From: Candidatus Woesearchaeota archaeon
GTDB lineage: Archaea; Nanobdellota; Nanobdellia; SCGC-AAA011-G17; UBA489
Assembly: GCA_018658955.1 (NCBI GenBank)
Contig: JABIPM010000024.1
Span: 1 to 22,455 of the forward strand
Length of the DNA stretch: 22,455 nt
Direction: 5' to 3'
Positions 1-5,522 of the stretch are shown one piece after another; position 1 is the stretch's first letter, and every line of letters starts with the position of its first letter. The translations under genes and the position numbers were made by a program. The notes beneath the pieces were generated by a model. That model had not been told where the DNA came from and did no database searches. It saw only the letters and a list, made by a program, of their open reading frames with translations.

Positions 1-141
1 GTTAAAGAAGAAAAGAAAGCTGAAGTTAAAGAAGAAAAGAAAGCTGAAGTTAAAGAAGAAAAGAAAGCTGAAGTTAAAGAAGAAAAGAAAGCTGAAGTTA
101 AAGAAGAAAAGAAAGCTGAAGTTAAAGAAGAAAAGAAAGCT
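1..141 (+). repeat. 24-bp tandem repeat encoding VKEEKKAE
   Basis: Five perfect 24-bp units (1-24, 25-48, 49-72, 73-96, 97-120) and a sixth that matches for 21 bases (121-141). Third codon positions are identical in all copies, which points to recent expansion by slippage or unequal recombination. The array may continue left of the window. Confidence 0.95.
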
Positions 142-831
142 ACTCAAGATGATTCAAATATGATGGTGCCTTTAGATAATTATCTTAAAGCAGGTTTACA
201 TATTGGAACTAAGTTTAGAACTAAGTTCATGGAAAATTTTATTTACAAAGTTAGGTCAGACGGATTAACCGTACTTAACGTTCAAGAAATTGATAAAAGA
301 ATTAGAACAGTTTCAGAATTTATTACTAACTACGAACCAGAAGATATTGTGGTTGTAGGTAAAAGAGAAAATGGTTGGAGAGCAATCAAACTTTTTGAAA
401 AAGTAACTGGAACAAAAGCATATGCAGGAAGATACCATCCTGGAATTTTAACTAATCCTGGTCTAGAAGATTTCAAAGAAGCAAAATTAATTATTGTTGC
501 TGATCCTTGGCCAGACAAAGATGCATTAAAAGATGCAGCAAAAGTCGGCGCAGTTACTGTAGCTCTTTGTGATACTAATAATGATAGTACTTATGTTGAT
601 TTAGTTTTACCTTGTAATAATAAAGGAAGAAAAAGTCTTGGATTAATATTATATATATTAGCTAGAGAATACCTTAAAGCAAAACATCCTGAAGCTCCAG
701 AAATGAGTTACAGTTTAGATGATTTTATGGGTGAAACAGAAGAAGCTCGTAATGAATACTTTGCTAAGAAGAAAAAGAGAGTATTCCGTAAACCTGCTCC
801 TGGCGATAGAAGAGCTCCTAGAAGAAATTAA
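1..831 (+). CDS. rpsB: 30S ribosomal protein S2 (uS2), 5'-truncated, with charged repeat extension
   Basis: Small-subunit protein S2, archaeal type. The core begins at the ATG at 160 (MMVPLDNYLKAGLHIGTK) and continues with MENFIYKVRSDGLTVLNV, both typical of archaeal S2. The core is 223 residues, close to the usual archaeal length, and ends in a basic tail rich in K, R and P. The reading frame is open upstream to base 1 and encodes about six copies of VKEEKKAE. The gene therefore most likely starts outside the window and carries a highly charged N-terminal extension. The alternative is that S2 starts at 160 and an upstream gene ends in the +2 frame at the TGA at 161-163, an ATGA overlap. I favour the extension because K/E tails of the same composition occur on L7Ae and GyrA here. 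It converges with the next gene, 1 bp from its stop. Confidence 0.93.
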   Translation, partial: VKEEKKAEVKEEKKAEVKEEKKAEVKEEKKAEVKEEKKAEVKEEKKATQDDSNMMVPLDNYLKAGLHIGTKFRTKFMENFIYKVRSDGLTVLNVQEIDKRIRTVSEFITNYEPEDIVVVGKRENGWRAIKLFEKVTGTKAYAGRYHPGILTNPGLEDFKEAKLIIVADPWPDKDALKDAAKVGAVTVALCDTNNDSTYVDLVLPCNNKGRKSLGLILYILAREYLKAKHPEAPEMSYSLDDFMGETEEARNEYFAKKKKRVFRKPAPGDRRAPRRN

Positions 832-832
832 T

Positions 833-1375
833 TTATAGTTCTAATATTTCATTTGATTTATGAAATAAGAATTTTGAAACTTCAATGGGTAGTTTTTTGT
901 GATCTGTTAATAACACTGTTTTTGTTAATTTCTTTTCAGCGTTATGGGTTAAGTTGTCTAAGAACCTTCTTGTTTTTAATTCTCCATGATGGGGAATTAA
1001 TGCATGAAGGTCATCAATAATTAAAGTCTTCGGACAATTCCCCATACTATCTAGTTGTTCTAGAATTTCGTCATGTAATTCTTTCAAACTAGTTTGGTGA
1101 AGATATTTTGTGTTTTTTTGTTCTAGCGAAGAATTGATATGTTTCGCTAATATGTCTATGTATTGTGTTTTGCTTAAGTCGTATCCATGTTGATCAAGAA
1201 GTATTTCCTGCCCCCTAGCAGTTCTTCTTAATGGTACGATTAAAGTATGAGTGTTTGTATAATTTAGTAGTTCATAGGGGTAGAATTGATTTCTAGAGTT
1301 TGTTTTGAAAGTATAAACTCCCTTCAATGAATGGGCTATATCTGCCATCTTTTGTTCTGGTATTATTTTTTTCAT
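833..1375 (-). CDS. P-loop-less NTPase-like protein, unknown function
   Basis: A 180-residue protein when started at the ATG at 1375. That start has an SD-like GGTGATC just upstream and lies 4 bp after the stop of the preceding gene. A start at 1411 would overlap that gene by 32 bp and is less likely. I see no Walker A motif. The layout nonetheless resembles RecA/KaiC-like archaeal proteins: a strand THTLIVPL followed by a segment like ILLDQHGYDLSKTQYIDI, then a Walker-B-like KTLIIDDLHAL, a strand TVLLTDHKKLP and a final strand NEILEL. I infer a degenerate or non-hydrolysing fold. It is probably co-transcribed with the ribbon-helix-helix gene upstream, so the two may act together. The family assignment is tentative. 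Confidence 0.7.
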   Translation of the reverse strand: MKKIIPEQKMADIAHSLKGVYTFKTNSRNQFYPYELLNYTNTHTLIVPLRRTARGQEILLDQHGYDLSKTQYIDILAKHINSSLEQKNTKYLHQTSLKELHDEILEQLDSMGNCPKTLIIDDLHALIPHHGELKTRRFLDNLTHNAEKKLTKTVLLTDHKKLPIEVSKFLFHKSNEILEL

Positions 1376-1379
1376 TTGA

Positions 1380-1649
1380 TCACCTGTCTGCAAATATCTC
1401 TTTTGTTTCATCTATTGATGTTTTTATTATTTCCGATGCTTTTCCTAAAGATATTTCCTTTTCAGAGTATAATTCATAAGCAATTGCTATTCTTAAATTT
1501 TTTTTATTCTCTAATGTGAATCTTACACTATCTCTTAAAAATTCAGATAAACTATCATAATAACCTATTTTTTGGGCTGCTTCTAATAACATTTTCAATT
1601 CTGAAGGCACTGTGAAGGTAAAAACAGTACTATTTTTGTTCTTTTTCAT
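1380..1649 (-). CDS. Ribbon-helix-helix protein with UPF0175-like C-terminal segment
   Basis: An 89-residue putative DNA-binding regulator. Residues about 8-45 (VFTFTVPSELKMLLEAA, then SLSEFLRDSVRFTL) fit a ribbon-helix-helix fold: a strand that pairs in a dimer, followed by two helices. Residues about 53-85 contain LYSEKEISLGKASEI, which resembles the helix-turn-helix of UPF0175 antitoxin-like proteins (consensus near LYxEGKISLGKAAEL). A TATA-like box 26 nt before the ATG suggests a leaderless transcript. It lies 4 bp before the NTPase-like gene, as in toxin-antitoxin or regulator-effector pairs, but that partner does not look like a PIN toxin. The function is inferred; the RHH call is fairly secure and the UPF0175 similarity is by eye. 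Confidence 0.75.
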   Translation of the reverse strand: MKKNKNSTVFTFTVPSELKMLLEAAQKIGYYDSLSEFLRDSVRFTLENKKNLRIAIAYELYSEKEISLGKASEIIKTSIDETKEIFADR

Positions 1650-1670
1650 TTGAATATTATTGGGATAATA

Positions 1671-1680
1671 TTATATATAA
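1671..1680 (-). promoter_or_regulatory. TATA box of the ribbon-helix-helix gene
   Basis: TTATATATAA, centred 26-27 nt upstream of the ATG at 1649. This spacing places the transcription start at or next to the start codon, so a leaderless mRNA is expected. Confidence 0.6.
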
Positions 1681-1784
1681 ATGCTCGCTTTTTGGAGAGG
1701 GTCACTAAATTTTGAAATTCTAGATATATATTGGGCGTACAGCCTCCCTACTTTGTATATGCGAGGGTTTCAGAGGTAGAAAGG

Positions 1785-1794
1785 TTTTTATATT
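1785..1794 (+). promoter_or_regulatory. TATA box of gyrB
   Basis: TTTTTATATT preceded by the purine-rich GTAGAAAGG (possible BRE). A start about 26 nt downstream falls near 1815-1818, giving a leader of roughly 43 nt, unlike the leaderless genes around it. The 1681-1780 stretch before it is GC-richer than its surroundings and has no gene that I can see. Confidence 0.5.
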
Positions 1795-1818
1795 CATAAG
1801 TATTAAAATAACTAGAAT

Positions 1819-1836
1819 ATTGACAGTGGTGACAAT
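1819..1836. promoter_or_regulatory. Possible operator at the gyrB transcription start
   Basis: An imperfect inverted repeat, ATTGACA-N4-TGACAAT (6 of 7 positions pair), which also holds a direct TGACA repeat. It overlaps the predicted start of the gyrB transcript, where a repressor could act. The regulator is unknown. It could be chance. Confidence 0.3.
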
Positions 1837-1859
1837 TTTCTGCTTAATGGGGCACAAAT

Positions 1860-4800
1860 ATGGAAGAAACTAATTATAACACTCAGAACGAAGAAGCTTC
1901 TTCTCAGGAGGCTCCTAGTGAGGATCAAGAAAATTCAACTTCGCCTCAAATAAATGATTCTAAGAAAGAAAATAAAGAAAGAGTGGAAGATTATGGCGCA
2001 CAAAATATTACCGTTCTAAAAGGCTTAGAGGCAGTTAGAAAACGTCCTGCAATGTATATTGGCGATATTACTTCAAGAGGTCTGCATCATTTAGTTTATG
2101 AGGTTGTAGATAATAGTATTGATGAGGCTTTAACTGGTAATTGTACGTATATTTCTGTAAAAATTAACAAAGATGGTAGTGTAACAGTAAAAGATGATGG
2201 GAGAGGTATTCCTGTTGCTATGCACAAAGAAGAAGGAAAAAGCGCACTAGAGTTAGTTATGACTGTTTTGCATGCCGGCGGAAAATTTGATAAGAAAACT
2301 TACAAAGTTAGTGGTGGATTGCACGGAGTAGGTATTAGTGTTGTTAATGCATTATCTAAACAGGTAGAGGTTCAAGTTAGAAGAGAGGGAAAAATTTATT
2401 CTCAAAAATATTCTAAAGGAATTGCACAAACTGGCGTAGATATTATTGGAGATGCAGAAACAACTGGAACTGTAGTTACCTTTTTACCGGATGATGGAAT
2501 TTTTAATACAACTGAATTTTCATTTGAGATTTTAACTACAAGATTAAGAGAACTTGCTTTTTTGAATAAAAATTTGAAAATTGTAGTTAAGGATGAAAGA
2601 GATGGTAAAGAACAAACTTTTCAATACGAAGGTGGAATTATTGAGTTTGTTAAACATTTGAATAAGAATAAAGAGCCAATTCATGAAGAACCTGTTTTTG
2701 TAACTAAGGAACAAAATGATGTAGGTATTGAAATTGCATTACAATATAATAATGGTTATCAAGAAAATGTTCATTCATTTGTAAATAATATTAATACTGT
2801 TGAAGGTGGAACACACTATAGCGGTTTTGCAACTGCACTTACTAGAACAATTAATGATTATATTAGAAAAAATAAAGTTGCAGATATTAAATTAGGTGGT
2901 GGAGATGTACGTGAAGGATTGACTGCAATTCTTTCTATCAAAGTTCCAGAACCTCAATTTGAAGGTCAGACTAAAACTAAATTAGGTAACTCTGAGATTA
3001 AGGGTTATGTTGATTCTTGTTTCTATGAATCATTTGTAACATTTATGGAAGAAAATCCCAAGGTTGCTAAAAAAATTATTACCAAATGTGTTTCTGCTGC
3101 TAAAGCAAGAGAGGCAGCAAGAAAAGCTAGAGATTTAACAAGAAGAAAAAGTGTGTTAGATTCTGCAAGCTTACCGGGAAAGTTAGCTGACTGTCAATCT
3201 AAAGACCCTGCACTTGCTGAAATTTATATTGTTGAAGGAGATTCCGCGGGCGGATGTTTTTCCGGCAATACCCAGGTAGCATTAACTGATGGAAGAAATT
3301 TATCCTTTAAGGAACTTGTTGAAGAAGATAAATTAGGTAAAAAAAATTATTGTTACACTATAAAGAAAGATGGGAAAATAGGTATTGAAGAGATAAAACA
3401 GCCTAGAATTACTAAAAGAAAAGCTTCTGTAATTAAAGCAATACTTGATAATGGTGAAGAAATTATTTGTACTCCTGATCATAAATTTATGATAAGAGAT
3501 GGAGAGTTTAAAGAAATAAATAAAATTTCGTTAAAAGATTCGTTAATGCCGTTAAGGAAAAAAATCTCTGAAATTTCTGGCAGAATTACTATTAAAGGTT
3601 ATGAAATGGTTTATGACAATTTTGAAAGTAAATGGAAATTTACACATTCATTAGCCAATAACTGGAATTTAGAAAATAATCTTTATTTTCCTTTAAAAAA
3701 ATCTCATAAACATCATATAGACTACAATAAATTAAATAATAACCCTTCAAATATTGCATTATTATCTCCTGAAAATCATTTAAAAATTCATCGTGAACAT
3801 GCTAATCTGACATTACATACTGAAGAAGTAAAAGAAAAATGTAGAATTCTAAGGCGTACTCCCGAATTTAGGAACAGGATGAGTCAACGAATGAAAAATC
3901 CTAAAACTAGACAAATTCTTAGTGGGCAGGCAAAGAAACAATGGGAAAATGTAGAATATAAAGAATTTATGAAAAATAAATTTATAGAATTTTATAATAG
4001 TAATTCTTCATTTAAGAAAAAAACTATTAGAAGATTAAATGATATGCAAAAAGAATATTGGGGCAAAGAAACTTCTCGGAAACAACAATCTGAAAAAATT
4101 AAAAACTTTTTTGAAAAAAATCCTCAAAGAAAAAAAGAACTTTCAAAATTGGCAAAGAAACAATGGGAAAATGTTGAATTAATCAATTGGAGAAGTAATA
4201 AAACTAAAAGTCAATGGACTACAGAGTTTAGAATCAATAGAAAAAAAGCGTATGATAAAACTTACAAGAAAAAAACTATTAAGGCACTTCATGATGTTTA
4301 TGATATCTGCGGATTTTTAGATATTAATGAATATAATAATTTAAGAAAGCAAAAAAATGATAAAACTTTACTTACTTTTAAAACATTTACAAATAAGTTT
4401 TTTGAAGGCGATGCTGATTTAGCTGAAGAAGCGATAGAAAATTATAATCATAAAATTCAAAAGATTTTACCTATGAATGAAACTATGGACGTTTATGATA
4501 TTGAAGTTCCAAATACTCATAATTTTGCATTGGCAAGTGGAGTTTTTGTACATAATAGTGCAAAACAAGGAAGAAGTAGAGAGACGCAGGCAATTTTACC
4601 TTTGAGGGGAAAGATCATTAATGTTGAAAAAGCAAGAATGGATAAGATTTTTGCTAACAATGAAATTGCTTCTATGATTACTGCATTAGGGACAGGAATT
4701 GGAGAAGATTTTAATCTTGATAAATTAAGATATCATAAAATTGTTTTAATGACAGACGCAGATGTTGACGGTGCACATATTAATTGTTTATTATTAACTT

Positions 4801-5168
4801 TCTTGTATAGGTATATGAGGCCATTAATAGAATCAGGTTATTTGTATATCGCTATGCCCCCATTATACAAGGTTACTAAGAAACGTAAAATATATTATGC
4901 TTACAATGAAAGAGAATTGAAAAAGATTTATGAAGAAATTGGAAAAGAAGATTCTAGTTTGCAAAGGTATAAAGGTTTAGGAGAGATGAATCCTGATCAA
5001 CTTTGGGATACTACTATGAATCCTGAAACAAGATCTATGCAACAAGTGAGTATTAATGATGCTGCAAGTGCAGATGAATTATTTAGTATTCTTATGGGTG
5101 AAGAAGTACTTCCTAGAAGAAATTTTATATTAGAAAATGCAAATTTGGTGAAAAATTTAGATGTATGA
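1860..5168 (+). CDS. gyrB: DNA gyrase subunit B, intein-containing precursor
   Basis: ATPase subunit of DNA gyrase. It pairs with GyrA to introduce negative supercoils using ATP. The precursor is 1102 residues; removing the 434-residue intein leaves 668, a normal GyrB length. Residues 1-42 are an acidic, polar extension with no homology I recognise. The GHKL ATPase follows: E81/N85 in EVVDNSIDEA, then DDGRGIP (112-118) and GGLHGVGISVVNALS. The Toprim acidic motif EGDSAGG ends at G465, where the intein begins. The extein resumes at S900 (SAKQGRSRETQ), with the metal-binding DADVD at 966-970 and RYKGLGEMNPDQLW in the tail. The gene ends with TGA at 5166-5168, just before the SD of the next gene, and gyrA lies two genes down in the same operon. 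No splice or catalytic residue is missing by eye. Gyrase in archaea is generally regarded as acquired from bacteria. Confidence 0.97.
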   Translation: MEETNYNTQNEEASSQEAPSEDQENSTSPQINDSKKENKERVEDYGAQNITVLKGLEAVRKRPAMYIGDITSRGLHHLVYEVVDNSIDEALTGNCTYISVKINKDGSVTVKDDGRGIPVAMHKEEGKSALELVMTVLHAGGKFDKKTYKVSGGLHGVGISVVNALSKQVEVQVRREGKIYSQKYSKGIAQTGVDIIGDAETTGTVVTFLPDDGIFNTTEFSFEILTTRLRELAFLNKNLKIVVKDERDGKEQTFQYEGGIIEFVKHLNKNKEPIHEEPVFVTKEQNDVGIEIALQYNNGYQENVHSFVNNINTVEGGTHYSGFATALTRTINDYIRKNKVADIKLGGGDVREGLTAILSIKVPEPQFEGQTKTKLGNSEIKGYVDSCFYESFVTFMEENPKVAKKIITKCVSAAKAREAARKARDLTRRKSVLDSASLPGKLADCQSKDPALAEIYIVEGDSAGGCFSGNTQVALTDGRNLSFKELVEEDKLGKKNYCYTIKKDGKIGIEEIKQPRITKRKASVIKAILDNGEEIICTPDHKFMIRDGEFKEINKISLKDSLMPLRKKISEISGRITIKGYEMVYDNFESKWKFTHSLANNWNLENNLYFPLKKSHKHHIDYNKLNNNPSNIALLSPENHLKIHREHANLTLHTEEVKEKCRILRRTPEFRNRMSQRMKNPKTRQILSGQAKKQWENVEYKEFMKNKFIEFYNSNSSFKKKTIRRLNDMQKEYWGKETSRKQQSEKIKNFFEKNPQRKKELSKLAKKQWENVELINWRSNKTKSQWTTEFRINRKKAYDKTYKKKTIKALHDVYDICGFLDINEYNNLRKQKNDKTLLTFKTFTNKFFEGDADLAEEAIENYNHKIQKILPMNETMDVYDIEVPNTHNFALASGVFVHNSAKQGRSRETQAILPLRGKIINVEKARMDKIFANNEIASMITALGTGIGEDFNLDKLRYHKIVLMTDADVDGAHINCLLLTFLYRYMRPLIESGYLYIAMPPLYKVTKKRKIYYAYNERELKKIYEEIGKEDSSLQRYKGLGEMNPDQLWDTTMNPETRSMQQVSINDAASADELFSILMGEEVLPRRNFILENANLVKNLDV
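3255..4556 (+). mobile_element. GyrB intein with HNH homing endonuclease domain
   Basis: An in-frame intein of 434 residues (precursor 466-899), between EGDSAGG and SAKQGR in the Toprim domain. Splicing motifs are intact: Cys1 in CFSGNTQVALTDG, block B TPDH (T73 and H76 of the intein), block F with YDIEVPNTHNFALASG, the terminal VFVHN with penultimate His and last Asn, and Ser as the +1 extein residue. The endonuclease is HNH-type rather than LAGLIDADG: HHIDYNKLNNNPSNIALL then NHLKIH (intein about 153-181). After it lies a long, very basic region with repeated AKKQWENVE modules, probably for DNA recognition. Cys-type protein splicing should yield mature GyrB. An active nuclease would spread the intein to empty gyrB alleles. 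Confidence 0.93.
3929..4174 (+). repeat. Direct repeats inside the intein
   Basis: A perfect 24-bp direct repeat at 3929-3952 and 4151-4174, 222 bp apart and in frame, encodes AKKQWENVE twice (third base of the last codons differs just beyond it). A second pair, AAGAAAAAAACTATTA at 4014-4029 and 4266-4281, encodes KKKTI twice. This suggests duplication of a DNA-binding module of about 75-85 residues, similar in style to the small repeats found downstream of HNH nuclease domains. Confidence 0.75.
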
Positions 5169-5178
5169 GGAAATTAAA

Positions 5179-5520
5179 ATGGATAATAAAGATAAATCTG
5201 CCAAACAATTTTTCAGAACCCTGGAATCTCTGAAGTTAGGTTTGGGAGATATTGTAGAAGATAAAATAAAGAAGGGGGAATCTCTGGATGATTTTATGTT
5301 ATCTTTGAAATTTCAAGGAAATTATCGGGATGAAAATTTTGAAGAGTTTTTGGATCCATATTTATCAGATATTGATATAATTCCTTACGGGTCTTTTATT
5401 GCAGATACTTATGATTTTTCAGATGAACAGGAAGTTGTAGTTCTTTCTTATCATTTTAGAAAATCAAGATTGTATCGTTCTGTATATGAATGTGATGAAG
5501 GAGAAGATATTAGGTATTAG
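5179..5520 (+). CDS. Small acidic protein encoded between gyrB and gyrA, unknown function
   Basis: A 113-residue protein with no domain I recognise. I chose the ATG at 5179 because GAGG sits 8 nt before it. The open frame could also start at 5161, but that would overlap the end of gyrB. The N-terminal third is basic and helical-looking (SAKQFFRTLESLKLGLGDIV, then DKIKKGESLDDFML). The rest is aromatic and acidic and ends in YECDEGEDIRY. There is no signal peptide or membrane segment, so it should be cytosolic. It is locked into the gyrase operon: 10 bp after gyrB and 2 bp before gyrA. A role linked to gyrase assembly or regulation is possible but is only inferred from position. Confidence 0.8.
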   Translation: MDNKDKSAKQFFRTLESLKLGLGDIVEDKIKKGESLDDFMLSLKFQGNYRDENFEEFLDPYLSDIDIIPYGSFIADTYDFSDEQEVVVLSYHFRKSRLYRSVYECDEGEDIRY

Positions 5521-5522
5521 AA

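Noticed and set aside
1..141. CRISPR array
   Set aside because: The repeats are adjacent with no spacers and are in frame with rpsB.
833..1375. PIN-domain toxin as partner of the UPF0175-like protein
   Set aside because: The expected N-terminal acidic strand and the spread of four acidic residues are missing; the layout fits a RecA/KaiC-like core better.
1847..1873. An eight-codon upstream ORF (ATG at 1847) overlapping the gyrB start
   Set aside because: No SD and a single occurrence; such short ORFs are expected by chance and nothing ties it to control of gyrB.
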